A stretch of 64,000 bases of DNA, taken from positions 13,873,501 to 13,937,500 of the forward strand of contig NC_083379.1 of assembly GCF_031755915.1 (NCBI RefSeq), in the 5' to 3' direction. Of the stretch, positions 12,901-25,545 are shown piece by piece. Below the pieces are notes generated by a model. It saw nothing but the letters and a program-made list of their open reading frames with translations, was not told the origin of the DNA and did not search any database. Source of the DNA: Ziziphus jujuba (taxonomy: Eukaryota; Streptophyta; Magnoliopsida; Rosales; Rhamnaceae). The translations under genes were made by a program, and so were the position numbers. How positions within the stretch are numbered: the stretch's first letter is position 1; each line of letters starts with the position of its first letter.

Positions 12901-14411
12901 TGGCCAATGGAAAAGATTGCGTATGGACGAGGATGTTAAAAGCGAAATACCTCCAAAATGAAACATTTTTTGGCTACAAATTGAAGAGAGGGACTTTATG
13001 GGTTTGGAAAGGAATTATAAAGTCTAGAAACCTCTGTGTTACAGGTGCTTATTTTTGAATTGGGGATGGATCTTTTAGACATGTGAAATGACCCTAGCTT
13101 CCTAGGCTCCCTAATAAATGCCCTGTAACAAGAGAGGAAATAGACACATTAATTTGGAGAAGAGTTTATTAAATTTGGGATGTTAGAAATCATTCTTGAA
13201 AGGAGGATGTGATCTAGCATTTAAATAATCCAGAGTTGGTAAAAGCTACTTTGACCATGGATTGGCCTCACATTCAATGCAGGAACAAACTCAGTTAGCC
13301 AGGAAAAAAGGGAGGAAAATTTTCAGTAAAAAGCAGCTATGGTTTTCTGTTTATGAATCCGCGAGCAAGTGATGGAAACAGAATTTGGAAGAAGCTTTGG
13401 AAGCTAAAAATCCATGATCAATTAAAGCTTTTCCTTTGGCAAGTTCTTTCCTATGTCATTCCTACACGAGATATGGTAAGCAGTAGAATTGGAAAAGGAG
13501 ATCGCAACTGTGTGAGGTGCGGTGCTGAAGAGGAAACGACCCTCCATATTATCAAGGATTGTCATAACATTAGAAGACTAGCTTTTGCTAGTAAATGTAG
13601 ATGTAAACTAAATTGCTAAGTGGTTCAAACATTGAGGAGTGCATTAATACCAAACCTGATGCTTGCTTCCAAAATATGAATAGTAGAGATAACAATCTTT
13701 ATTTCATCTTTGATGTACTTTATGGAAATGTCGAAATGAGAAGGTGTTTTCGGGTGTTGGTCCAGTCCAAGATGATGTTTTTCGTCTTAACCGCATGGTG
13801 GAGGAATTTTTGACAACAACTAATGACCCTAAAGACTTCATTCCTAAAACTAAGGAATTTTGAAAGCTGCCCTCTAGAGGTTGGCGGAAGATCAACACAG
13901 ATGCTGCTTTCACAAAGAGTTAGGCTAGTCTTGCTTTTGTCATCAGAGGCTGGAGAGGAAATCTACTTTTTCTAGCCTCAAAACGTATCTGTTGTAATTC
14001 TGTGATGGAAGCTCAGCTCAAAGCTTTGATGTAGATGGCGTGTGAGGTATCACAACAGAAGTGGGAGAAGATTGAATGATCATCAAGTTCAGTCAACATG
14101 GTTGAGAGTATCACGAGCTCTGAAGACCCCTTAGAATGGGATACCAGATATGATCTTCTCTTTCTTTGTTCTTTGTTTTCTAAATACATACCAGATATGA
14201 TCTTCTCTTTCTTTGTTCTTTGTTTTCTAAATAGAATTGGAATTTGTATTGGAATTCTAGGGAGGCTAATAGTTTGGCAGATTGTGTAGCTAAGAAAACT
14301 CTTCATACAAAGTTATGTTTTGGTTTAAATAGCTCCTGTTTTGACTCCTTTTTAAGGGATTTATTGGATGTTTTGACTTCTAAGATGTTTAGCTCCAACT
14401 TAGGCTTGTAA
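9913..14411 (+). pseudogene. LINE ORF2 remnant: EN, RT, zf-RVT, RNase H
   Basis: The start reads MKILSW and then shifts frame at an A run (~9931), so the expected LINE 'NCRG' appears only in another frame. Later landmarks are: endonuclease C-terminal segment with REKLDKAIVDKNW (~10,490); RT segment NQRAFIKGRWIAEN (~11,530); IDLKKAYDRLEWSF (~11,630); CLSRGLRQGD (~12,190); late-RT LEGWNKLL (~12,635); zf-RVT with CVRCGAEEETTLHIIKDC (~13,510); RNase H-like WRKINTDAAF (~13,880). It ends at TAA 14,409. Many stops and shifts are present, several shared with the unit C copy. Confidence 0.85.
11701..12096 (-). mobile_element. TRIM retrotransposon (miniature LTR element) inside LINE
   Basis: Two 165 bp direct repeats (11,701-11,865 and 11,932-12,096) flank a 66 bp interior. 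Read on the - strand the repeat starts TGTGAAGTCCCACATCGG and ends in TCACA. It is followed by TGGTATTAGAGTC, close to the initiator-tRNA-Met primer-binding site, and the interior ends in a purine tract (AAGGGGGGAGGAT). It is flanked by a perfect 5 bp duplication TCCTT (11,696-11,700 and 12,097-12,101). The unit C LINE has the empty site with one TCCTT at ~52,595. No coding capacity. By hand count 29 of 165 LTR positions differ. Confidence 0.9.
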
Positions 14412-14516
14412 TCCTCCTTGTTGGAGACTTTTTGTGTTTGTTTCAATAAATTATGCTTTTATGACTTCCTCATAAAGCATTAGCAAAAGCAAAATAAAAA
14501 CTATATCAAACAGAGC

Positions 14517-14518
<2 letters not shown>

Positions 14519-14548
<30 letters not shown>
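14519..14548. repeat. (TA)n microsatellite after the LINE
   Basis: TA run just downstream of the LINE 3' end, also present at the paralogous site in unit C (~55,018-55,048). Confidence 0.85.
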
Positions 14549-14555
<7 letters not shown>

Positions 14556-14784
14556 TCTTTTTTTATAACATTCTAAAAGTATGTTCCAATTTGACAATCA
14601 TCAAAACATTAATGCAGCTTGGATAAAATATTATCTAATAGTTCCAACTTCCCATGAGTGCCAATTGAGTCCTTTATTGGCAACTTGCAACCAAGTTGAT
14701 ATTAATTTTCAGACTCGATAATTACTCTTAGTATTTTCCATCCTATATATATATATATACATATATTGTTTTTTGATAAACGAA

Positions 14785-15055
14785 AAAAAGGGTCTCTTGG
14801 TGAGTATCATTGGCCCAGACTTTAGGAAACTATGGGCCATTAGCAGTTGTAGCTTTGTAATAATATAGGAGTCTATAAGCTGCTCAGCCCACTACCGCCC
14901 TGCTGTCCCTATCGTTCTTTCCTACAGTACTTAGCATGTGGAACCCACACCAAGGCTCAAATGGGACTTACCAAGACTCGAATCCACAACTCCTACAAGC
15001 AGGTGTGATAGGTTGAGTTGGCTTCCTACCACTGATCCACCCCCTTGGGTGTATT
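14785..15055 (-). mobile_element. tRNA-derived SINE, unit A
   Basis: On the - strand a tRNA-like head contains an A-box-like TGGATCAGTGGTAGG and, ~40 nt later, a B-box-like GGATTCGAGTC. A ~200 bp body follows and ends in a T-rich tail near 14,785. Its paralogue lies at ~55,270-55,545, so insertion predates the duplication. No protein is expected. Family not identified. Confidence 0.65.
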
Positions 15056-15165
15056 TTCCAATCCTATACATTAATTAAAATATGAGTGGTAGGAATATGT
15101 AGTATTTCTCTTTTCTGGTAAATATGAGAATATATAGTGTGATGAAGTGTTTTAAAGTGCATTCC

Positions 15166-15196
<31 letters not shown>

Positions 15197-16462
15197 CATA
15201 TATATGGAACACTTTTAGAATTTCATTAAAAAAAAAAACAATTTACATATATATATATATATATATTATTTTTATCTTTACAATAATTTAGTTAATGTAG
15301 TTTGGATGGAATATAGTCCAATAGCGCCAACTTCCCATTAGCAGCAATTGGTTTCACCATTGGACCCAATAGTGATTCTCTGTATTTTCCATCCTACATA
15401 TTAATTAGATATAAGGGGTGAGTATATATTGTATTTTTTATATATAAATATAAGAATATAAATTATGAAAAAGTGTTTTTAAGTGCTAAATTTATTCAGA
15501 TCCTTGAACCTACAATCTTTTAACGGGGTATTTAGTAATGGTAAAGTTAGTAAAAATTTAAAATTTTAAAAAAATAAATTTTTTTTTTCTTTGGATGATT
15601 TTTAAAATGAAAAATTTATGGATCCTAGGAGAAAATAAATTTCACGATGTATAAAACTAAGATGGAAATGGATCTTGTCAAAGAAATGTCATTTTAAAAT
15701 TTTCTAGAAAATTAATTTTATATATTTTTTAAATACAATTTTATCCTTTAATTTTAATGTACAAACTTATTTAATTACTTGTAAATTTTATTTTCTTCTA
15801 TAATTAACCAAACACTATAAACAAATTTCTAAAAAAACTTATTCTTGAAAAATTAAATACCACAAAATTGATTATTAAATATTAATTTTTTTCAATATTT
15901 TTTTTTTTTACTAAACAGACTGTAAATGTTACTCGATAAAGACGAAGTGTTGCAAAGTGCTTAATTCAACATTAATTGCGATTGACTATAATTTATAGTG
16001 ACCTCTCTATCTCCCTCATCAAAATAAAACTCTATTTCCCTTGTCAGTATTTCTAAAATATCACAATTCTTATAGTTACCTTTTAAGTACCATATGTAAA
16101 ATTCAAATAAACCATCCTAAATATTAATTATATATAAATAAGTTCCGGAGGTGGAGATATCCATGGCATAACAAACTCTCTAATATAATTACCACTTTTA
16201 CAAGCCAGACCCGTCTTTATTTTTTCACTTTACAATTGGGCTTAGTCAAAGGCATGATCCTTTTATTGTTATTTTTATTTTTTATTTTTGGTAGAATTAG
16301 TCAAACATATGATAAGTGCTAAGTGCAGAGTATATGGGCATTCTCTCATTTTAGATCGATCTTGAAATGTGGATACATCGTTTTATTTACATACATAATT
16401 TTAATATGGCAACAACTATATATGTACATATATGGGCAGTTTATATAAAGAAATCGTCTAAT

Positions 16463-16502
<40 letters not shown>

Positions 16503-16960
16503 TTCCAAAATGTGAATATTCTTAATTATCATTCCCAACTCTGAACTCTCTTGCGTCCCTCCCATGTAGCATTGCTATGTAGCAGAAATATTATTACCAC
16601 TTACATGTTAAAGGAATTTGATACATTGAAAAGTTAATTCCCATTTATTCGAAATATATATATATATATATATATATGATAAATATTAAAAATTATCATT
16701 GATCTAGCTGGATTTTCATAATTAAAATTGAGGTGTCACTTTTATTTTCACTTAACTAGGTACATAACTCCATTTATCTTAATATCCTATATTTATCTTA
16801 AGCCCAAAAAAAATAAAATAAAATAAAATAAAATCCTCCATTGATTGCCCTTAATAGTTGGTTTGTATTGTCTAAAACCAGTTATCGATGTATTGGATTT
16901 GTTCAATTTTTTATTTTTATTTTTCTTTTATTTTATTATATATATATATATATATTTTTT
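15056..16960. other. Non-coding TA-rich spacer, unit A
   Basis: No gene or ORF of note. It contains (TA)n tracts (~15,165-15,195, ~16,460-16,500, ~16,655-16,678, ~16,935-16,955) and a short inverted repeat around ~15,150-15,220 (aaagtgcattcc opposite ggaacacttt). It is collinear with 55,560-60,600, where the solo LTR and MITE have inserted. Confidence 0.7.
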
Positions 16961-16965
16961 TTTAC

Positions 16966-17620
16966 GAACACTGATACCTGCTGCTCTTTATTATTAAAAT
17001 GAAAAAAAAAATATAAAAAAAAATTCATCCTTATGCTTTACACTGCTTCATAAAAAACACATAAAACGAAGAAAAAAAGCGTGTACGATTTTCTTTTTGT
17101 TTTTGTAAGATTATATAATTTTAGATATTATTATTATAATTATTATTGATTAAAATTAAAACAATATGTTAAAAATAATGTAATTAAAAAAAAAAATCAT
17201 CCTTAATTCTTATACACTTCTTCATAAAAAACACATAAAATGAACAAAAAAAAGCGTGTACGATTTTCTTTTGTTTTTGTAAGATTATATAATTTTAGAT
17301 ATTATTATTGATTAAAATTATAACAATATGTTAAAGATAATGTAATTTTAAATATAACTAATATATTAATATATTAAAGATATATAAATAATTTTAGATA
17401 TATATATATTTATATATATATTTATTTATTTTTACAAACACTGACAGCTGCTGTACTTTATTATTAATTTTTTTTAAAAAATCATTCTTCTTAACTTATT
17501 ATTAATCTTTTTGAAAAAATTATTCTTCTTAACTAATGCCTGCAATACACTTGTTCATAAAAAAACAAAAAATAAACAAAAAAGCCTGTATGCTTTTTTA
17601 TTTTTGCCTTTAAGATTATA
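16966..17620. repeat. Triple degenerate upstream repeat, unit B
   Basis: Three degenerate copies of a ~235-240 bp block starting at ~16,966, ~17,205 and ~17,440. Each has a cttcataaaaa-type motif and a GTGTACGATTTTC-like box (or CTGTATGC in the third). It is equivalent to 40-480 and 60,606-61,250. Confidence 0.65.
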
Positions 17621-20045
17621 CAATTTTATATTATTATTATTGTTATTAACGTTTAAAATTAAAATTAATATATTAAAAGATAGTGTAATTATTTAAGAAA
17701 ACTGATTATTATATTTAAAAATAATAATAATAATAATTTTTATCAATTATAATAAAAAATTCAACGCTAAAACAGTTTCTTAATTCTTTTAATATTTATA
17801 TAAATTTTGATATTGTAATTATAATGATGAATAATAATCAAAACTCCATTAAATATATTATCAACAATGTAATTAATTTTTTAAAATTATATGAATAATA
17901 ATAAAAAATCAATTTACCTATTTTAAATTTATAAAAACTTTATATGAATAACAATAAAAAAATTAATATTGTCTACTTTGAGTATTGTAATTATTTATAC
18001 AAAATCATATGAATAATTTAATCATTTTATTTTAATTGAAAATAAATTTTTTATAAAAATTTGTAATACAGTACCATGACACACTAAATACTATACGATA
18101 TTGATATAATATAAGCCGATATAATATATATTAATACAATATAGGTGAATACAATTTTGCATATTAAGCGAATCTTTACATATCTGGTAACATTTGTGTT
18201 TGTATAGTATCATATCACTTTCGTATCAAATTTTTCTTATTCAAACATGACCAATTAAGAAACCGTGTTATAATATGTAAACAAAGTAAAATACAATATT
18301 CATAATGAAACAAAGTAAAAATATTTTCAAAGCTTAAAAAGACAAATTAGAATATATCAAAAGTTAGCTATAAAGCAATAAAAAAAAATAATATGCTTTA
18401 TTTTTTAAATCTTTTATTTTATAGAAAATTACAAAAATATCCATATTATGAGGTCAAATGTGTTCAACCATTAACAACCCATTAACCATCATCAATTATC
18501 AATTAAACCTAGAGATGGGCAAAATCCAATCCAATCCGCTCAACCCGTTCAATCCAATCCATTTTTAACTGTTTGGATTGGATTTTTATATCAATTGGAT
18601 TGGATTGGATTCAAAATATTATAAATTATATGGATTGGATTGGTCATGGATTGGAAATATAAATCCAGTCCAATCCAATCCAATCCAAATAATATATTAT
18701 ATAATTAAAAATTTATATATTTTTTATTTTTTTCATTTTTATATATAAATTTTAATATATATATATTTTTTGATTTTTATATATTAATTTTTAAATTTTG
18801 TTTTTCCATTTTTATATATTAATTTTTAATATATATATTTTTTTACATCCTCAAATCTCAAAAATATTCTTGAGTGAATGAATTTTGATGAATGTATTAT
18901 TTTATATTATTTGTTATAACAATTTTAATTTGATTTTGTAGGAGTGGGATGATGACATTAATGGTTGCTACTTGATAAGTGCATGATGTGTATCATTTGC
19001 TACATTTTCTTCTTTATTTTCCATTGTAGACTATGTTGTATTATTCTAATTGTATTTTATGTTTAGATAATTATAATTTATTATTTATATTTTATATTTA
19101 GAAATTTTTTTATTTGTATTATATATTTATAAATTAATAAGTTTCAAACCGATTAACCAATCCAAACCAAACCGATCATAAATGGTTTGGTTTGGATTTA
19201 ACGTTTTAATGATTTGGTTTAGATTGCATATTAGGAAAACCTATAAGTATGGATTGTATTGTATTTCGGTTCAAAACCGAACTAACCCACTCCATATGAA
19301 CCCCTAATTAAATCCAATATAGAAGATCCAAACCTATAAATTTTCATATGGGTTCATTTTATGTTATTAGATTGTGGATGTAGACAAGTTATTTATTGTA
19401 TAATATTGAACGAGTAATCAATTAATTTATTTTATTTGGTAAAATTTATTGAATAATATTGAACAAATAATCACTTAATTTATTTTTATTTGGTAGCATG
19501 TAGGCGTTTGTTTTCACTTTTTTATTTTTATTTTTTATTTTTTATTTTATCTTTAGTTATGTATTTGTTTTGGTTTCCGATGATAAAATTAAACTTATTT
19601 TAACAAACAAAAGTTTCTTCTCCATTACAATGAGACTATCCTAATTATTTTAATCTTCTAACACACACATACGTGTATTTTATTGATCATTATCTACTAT
19701 CAATTTGTATAGATTCAACTGTGAATTAATTCAACTTATTTTTCCAGATTTTAATTAAAAAAAAAAAAACCTTAAAAACCAAGTCAAGATTCAAAAATTT
19801 TAATAATTAAAATTTAAGCATGCAGCTGATTTCTTTGTCAAAAGACAAATCAGATGGTGGGGAATGCAACAGAAATTTAAACATACGGCTGATTTATTTG
19901 TTACCCTGTTAAGTGTGGGAGCCCACAGTGGAAAGCAAGGTGTATTGCATTGGAATAGTAATAGTTCTGGAATGGATGCATAAAGTCAAGAAAGATAAAG
20001 ACTGATAAGAGGCTTTGCTTCTGCCTTTTGTGTCCTTCAAAAACG
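17621..20045. other. AT-rich upstream region of alpha-glucosidase copy 2
   Basis: Non-coding sequence collinear with unit A upstream DNA, interrupted by the hAT-like element. The last ~120 bp before the ATG are conserved with the other copies (gtgtgggagcccacag at ~19,913). No separate gene seen. Confidence 0.6.
18509..19305. mobile_element. Non-autonomous hAT-like element, 797 bp
   Basis: The insertion begins at 'ctagagatgggcaaa' and ends at 'tgaacccct', resembling short imperfect hAT termini. It is flanked by an 8 bp duplication with one mismatch (AATTAAAC at 18,501; AATTAAAT at 19,306). Unit A near 1570 has the uninterrupted site. Unit D near 62,090 also lacks it but has a small deletion there. 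The ends carry many ccaat/ggattgga repeats able to pair with each other. No transposase ORF is present. Confidence 0.75.
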
Positions 20046-20492
20046 ATGGATAACATCAACAACGTTATCATCAACAAGAGAATTGTTGTTGTTGTTGTAT
20101 TTTCTGGGATTCTGTCTCTGAGTTTGTTGAGTGGATCTAATGGAGACAGCGTCGGATTTGGATACTCCGTTCGATCGGTCGGTCACGACAGTTCCAGCAA
20201 GGTCTTGACTGCGAATCTTCAACTCATCAAAGCTTCCACCATATTAGGTCCTGATATACACTCTCTCACCCTAACTGTTAGGTGAGACCATTAATTCATT
20301 CATTTCCAATATACATTTATATGCATATATTTTAAAATTTTCAATTCCATATTTGTTTTTGTAGCCTCAAGTCATTCCTTTTGTTATATGATTAATTTCT
20401 TGGGCCTTTTTTATTTGTTTATTTATTTTTATTATCTACAATTTAATTCAATAGTTTTCATTTATCTTTTATTATTATTATTATTTTGCCAA

Positions 20493-20539
<47 letters not shown>

Positions 20540-23500
20540 CAGTGGAGGGTTGAACTCTCGATATTCCTATGGGAGCAATTTAATTCAATAATTATATAAA
20601 CATGTAAGGGAAAAAAAAAAAAAGCTTTTCGATTATAACATTTATCGATCAGTTTTTTTAAATTTGCATTTAAGACAGCCTAATAACAAAAACTTAAATA
20701 ATAATTTAAATTTGAATTCCTAATCCTAATATGTATATATAAAAAAAATAAAAATAAAAATAAAAACTCAAAGCATGGTGACAAATATGACAAATTATGT
20801 AATTATTGACATGGCAAATGATACAATGATAATGATTTATTTTGATATTGATATTATAACAGGTCATTAAATTTTGTATGTGAATTGAAATATCAATCAC
20901 TATAGAATATCAAATTTAATAATATCTAAAGGTTCATATTTAGCTTATATTTGTAATTAGATTCACATAAGCAAGCAATTTCACTAAATCTAAATATTTA
21001 TGGGGAAAAACTTAATCATTTTTTCCCAATTTTTCTAAGGAAAATATGGATAATTAACCGTTTAAGTTTTATTTTTTTTCAATTTTATTTTTAAAAATAC
21101 AATTTTATGAATATATATATATATATATTTTTTTTTTTTGGAAAAAAAATAAAATTTGAACATTGTTTTCAAAACATGTTGTCCCTCACAGCCATGACAC
21201 AAAAGACCGTCTGAGAATCAGAATCACAGACTCCGAAACCAAACGATGGGAGGTCCCCCAAGACATCATCCCCGCCCAAATCCATCATCCCCATTCCCAC
21301 CTCCGCCACTCCTTCTCCGAAAACCAACTCTCTTATTCGCCGGAAAACCTCTTCCCGCTGTCAGAAAACCACCTCTACTCCGACCCCAAATCCGACCTCC
21401 TCTTCACCCTCCGCAACACTACCCCATTCGGCTTCACCGTCTCCCGCCGTTCCTCCGGCGACGTCCTCTTTGACACTTCTCCGGCCAATTCGAATCCCGA
21501 GACGTTCTTGATCTTCAAGGACCAGTACATCCAGCTCTCTTCCAGGCTCCCCAAGGATACATCTTCTCTGTACGGCCTGGGCGAGCACACCAGGAGCTCC
21601 TTCAAGCTCACACCGGGAGAGACTCTGACTCTGTGGAACGCCGACATTGGGAGCGACAATACTGGTGTGAATCTTTATGGATCGCACCCTTTCTATCTGG
21701 ATGTCAGATCGCCATCCGGAAATAGTCATGGGGTTTTGCTGCTGAACAGTAATGGGATGGATATAGTGTATGATGGTGATAGGATTACGTACAAGGTCAT
21801 TGGTGGAGTCGTTGATTTGTATTTCTTTGCTGGGTCTTCGCCGGAATTGGTTATGGAGCAGTATACCGAGCTTATTGGCCGCCCTGCCCCTATGCCTTAC
21901 TGGTCTTTCGGTAAGTAGAAGGACTACTCTGTTTGTTCTTTTGGTCATTGTAACATATATGTTCTGCGCATTATGTAGTAATATATACTATAGACGGATA
22001 TGCACACAAATGTGCATGTACACCGTAAGAGCTTTATTGATTGCTTCCATGGCGTGCATGTACACCGTAAGAGCTTTATTGATTGCTTCCATGGCGTTGC
22101 TATCTCTTAGTTATATGAATATAATATATATATATATATATATATCGAGGTTGTATAGAATATGCATACTAGGTAGTGGGAATAGGTGAAAGGAAGCAAA
22201 AATAAGTTTGTTGACTGAACAATGAAACCAGATTATTTGAGAATGAAACGAGTTTTTTGTTTGGGCTAATGATTTTTGTTCAAAGAAAATTTTGAATGTT
22301 AAGTGTCGTCTCTATTTTAAAGTTGGGAAAATTTGAAAATTTGTTATAAACTGAATGCGATTTAAAATCTGTATGCCTAACTCTACATGGGTAAACTTGA
22401 TATTATTTGGCATAATCCTTCTTTTATGTGTTTTAAAAGGATTTCATCAATGCCGATGGGGTTACAAGGACATTTCTGATGTGGAGGGCGTGGTTGCTAA
22501 TTATTCCAAAGCTCAAATTCCTCTTGAAGTTATTTGGACAGATATTGACTACATGGATGCCTATAAGGATTTCACTCTTGATCCCATTAACTTTCCACTG
22601 GATAAGATGACGGGTTTTACTGATAGAATTCACCAAAATGGACAGAAATATGTGCTCATCTTAGATCCTGGTATGTGGTGATAGCTAAACCTTCATTGAG
22701 GATTTTCCTCTGTTAGCATATATAATTTGATCCTTTAGCCTGTAAATATACTTAAAAATATATAATTTCACTCGGAACTTTCATTTCAGCAAATTCAAGT
22801 GCTCGTTAATTATTTTAACAATATTTACCTAGTAAAAGGGAAATGTTCTATATTTAAACTGACTTTTATTTTATTTTATCACTCTTTTGCCTGCAAAATA
22901 TATGAAAAATAAGTACATTCGGCATGGGTTTTCAAATTCAGGTTCTCAGGTCTCTTATAATGACAATTCTGGTGTCTTCTCCACAGGAATCAGTGTGAAC
23001 AAAACATATGAGACCTACTTAAGAGGAATAAAAGCCGATATCTTCATAAAACGTGATGGTATCCCCTACTTAGGGAGTGTTTGGCCTGGATCAGTCTACT
23101 TCCCTGATTTCTTAAATCCGGCCGGTGGAACTTTTTGGGGTAATGAGATCAAGATATTTCGAGATATTCTTCCCTTTGATGGTCTCTGGCTTGACATGAA
23201 TGAGATATCTAATTTCATTACTTCCCCTCCCACACCATCTTCTAAACTTGATGACCCTCCATACAAAATCAATAATGCTGCAATCCAGCGAGGAATTAAT
23301 AATAATACAGTACCAGCTACGGCTTTGCACTTCGGCAACATTACAGAGTACAATGCCCATAACCTTTATAGTCTATTGGAAGCTAAAGCCACAAATGCAG
23401 CCTTAGTCAATGTTATTGGTAAGAGGCCTTTCATACTTTCAAGATCAACTTTTGTTGGCTCTGGTAAGTACACAGCACATTGGACTGGAGACAATGCTGC

Positions 23501-24892
23501 CACTTGGGATGATTTGGCTTATACCATTCCATCCATTCTAAACTTCGGATTGTTTGGAATTCCAATGGTTGGTGCTGATATATGTGGTTTCTCCGGAGAC
23601 ACTGCTGAGGAGCTCTGTAGACGTTGGATTCAGGTAAGAGTGCTGGTGCATTTGGAAATGATATGGAAGTAATCTAATTCTGTCATGCGGTGCATTGTTT
23701 TATATGTATATGAGTAATTTTGTTGCATGCACTAGATCATTCTGGGAATCTATTGAAATTAAGTTACCTCACTTTTTTTTTTATCAATCACTTCACTTCA
23801 TGTGTAGCATTACATGTGCAGATCTGTACTCTCTTCATTTTGTAAAGACTTTGTTTTCACTTGTCCATTATAAAGATATATAAATCTAATGAATGTTATG
23901 TGAAATAAAAATCTTGTTTTCAAAATATCTTCAAATGCTACCAGATTGCTTGGGATTTTGAATTTATGCCCCCAAGTTGATGGCCAACACTTTTTTTACA
24001 ATGCAGTTAGGTGCTTTTTATCCCTTTGCAAGAGACCACTCTGCTAAGTCTACAATCCGTCAAGAGCTCTATCTTTGGGATTCAGTTGCTGCATCAGCCA
24101 GGAAGGTTCTTGGTCTCCGCTACCGGCTGCTTCCCTTATTCTACACACTTAATTATGAGGCACACAAAAAGGGGACCCCTATTGCACGACCCCTTTTCTT
24201 CTCCTTTCCTCAAGACACCAAAACTTATGACATCAATTCACAATTTTTAATTGGTAGAGGTATATTGGTGTCACCTGTATTGAAGTCAGGAGCAGTTTCT
24301 GTTGATGCATACTTCCCAGCAGGAAACTGGTTTGACCTCTTTAATCTCTCCCGTTCAGTTAGTGCACAATCAGGACAGTATTTCAAACTTGATGCACCTC
24401 CTGATCATATAAACGTGCATGTTCGAGAAGGAAATATCTTGGCCCTGCAAGGAGAAGCATTGACAACAAAAGCAGCACGGAGAACACCGTTCCAGCTCTT
24501 GGTTGTCAGCAGTAGCAGCACAAATGGCACCGGAGAAGCTTTTCTAGATGATGGGGAGGAAGTGGAGATGGGAGGAGAGGGAGGGAAGTGGAGTCTGGTG
24601 AGTTTTTTCAAGCTCAGTTCAAGGGGACAAAGTGGTGGTTGAATCAAATGTTGTGAATGCAGAATTTGCTTTATCTCAGAAGTGGATAATTGATAGAATT
24701 ACCGCTATAGGATTGAAAAATGCTAAGAGACTGAAAGGTTATGAATTATATACAAAGTCAGGAAGAAGTTTTGCAAAACATTATGGTATTAAAACTAGCT
24801 TTGATAGCTCTGATCAGTTCAGCAAAGTAGAGATGTCAGGGTTGTCGTTGCTTATAGGAGAGCCATTCAAGATAGTATTGAATCTTGGCTAG
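20046..24892 (+). CDS. Alpha-glucosidase, GH31, copy 2 (frameshifted C-terminus)
   Basis: Same five-exon structure as copy 1: 20046-20281, 21192-21910, 22440-22670, 22987-23633 and 24007-24892, all GT/AG. The start is the ATG matching the second ATG of copy 1. The signal peptide, TDIDYM motif, nucleophile motif LDMNE and acid/base motif WTGDN are all present. In exon 5 a run of six T (24,603-24,608) replaces five in copy 1, so the frame shifts and stops at 24,640-24,642. The predicted protein is 822 aa with about a dozen aberrant residues at its end, instead of 905. The catalytic barrel is complete but the last beta-sandwich domain is cut. Downstream sequence to TAG at 24,890 still codes well in the shifted frame, so the break is recent or an assembly error in a homopolymer. 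The stop is in the last exon, so transcripts may escape nonsense-mediated decay. Confidence 0.85.
20488..20540. repeat. (TTA)n microsatellite in intron 1 of copy 2
   Basis: About 17 ATT units, longer than the equivalent tracts in copies 1 (~2746) and 3 (~43,673). Confidence 0.85.
22012..22095. repeat. 42 bp perfect tandem duplication in intron 2 of copy 2
   Basis: The segment starting gtgcatgtacaccgtaagag is repeated back to back (22,012-22,053 and 22,054-22,095). Copies 1 and 3 have one unit, so this is specific to copy 2. Confidence 0.85.
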
Positions 24893-24932
24893 CATAGCAT
24901 TAAGAATTTTCTACAAGGAATTGTGATCGAAA

Positions 24933-24938
24933 AATAAA
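24933..24938 (+). promoter_or_regulatory. Poly(A) signal, alpha-glucosidase copy 2
   Basis: AATAAA 41 bp after the conserved TAG at 24,890, in the same context as in copy 1. Confidence 0.6.
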
Positions 24939-25374
24939 TTAATGACTACAAATAAATTACATCTCTATTTTATTTCGGCTGGTTGCCCTTTCTCTTTCTT
25001 GTATAGGAAAAAAAAAAAAGTAAGGTAAAGTGGACTAGTAGAAGTGGTATTTAGGAGAAACCATGAATATACGGTATTATGTATGAAGGTTAATATTTGT
25101 GATGGTTCCTTTGAATTTCACATATTAGTATTGATCCATTGGCAACATACTTACACTTTATATTGGACATCTATTGTGGTAAGTGTTAAAAGTTATTACT
25201 TATCCAACTAGATTTTTAATTTTAAGTATTTGTTGTGATAACCTTAGTATTTCATATACAAGCATATTATCAACTTAATTCCCTTTTAGAAGGAAATTAA
25301 TTTTCGATTTCTTAGGAATTAGTTTCTCATATCCACTCTTGTAAAATATTATTTTTTTTTATAAATAATAAAAA

Positions 25375-25545
25375 AAAAAGATGGCCCATGATAGTATTAT
25401 AGGTATGAGGTTGATACCTTGAGCCACATGGATTAATAACATGGAACCATTTGACGTAATAATGAAGCTTATCAAGAGTCGAATCTTAACTCCTATATCG
25501 TTTGTCATCATATTCACCACTAGAATCACATTCATATAGCACTTG
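25375..25545 (-). mobile_element. SINE-like remnant, unit B
   Basis: Paralogue of the 7485-7650 element, with small internal deletions. The rest of 24,940-26,090 is non-coding flank collinear with unit A. Confidence 0.4.

Larger units (their letters stand above)
8128..14465 (+). mobile_element. L1-type LINE remnant, unit A (interrupted by a TRIM)
   Basis: Non-LTR retrotransposon of the plant L1 clade with RNase H. In order it shows ORF1 (DUF4283 plus zinc knuckle), then an ORF2 with endonuclease, reverse transcriptase, zf-RVT and RNase H regions, all broken by stops and frameshifts. The 5' end is uncertain: homology between units continues upstream, so it cannot be set from the paralogues. 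The 3' end lies soon after 'gtttcaataaatt' (~14,440). A TRIM splits the reverse transcriptase region at 11,701. Confidence 0.85.
1..16960. repeat. Tandem segmental duplication, unit A
   Basis: First copy of a ~17 kb block: AT-rich upstream DNA, alpha-glucosidase gene, SINE-like element, LINE remnant and TA-rich spacer in the same order as unit C. The boundary near 16,960 is placed where the upstream motif seen near position 49 (acactgatacctgctgc) reappears. The left end may lie outside the window. Unit A alone carries a TRIM (11,701-12,096) and lacks the hAT-like, CACTA, solo-LTR and MITE insertions of the other units. Boundaries are by eye and good to about 50 bp. Confidence 0.85.
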
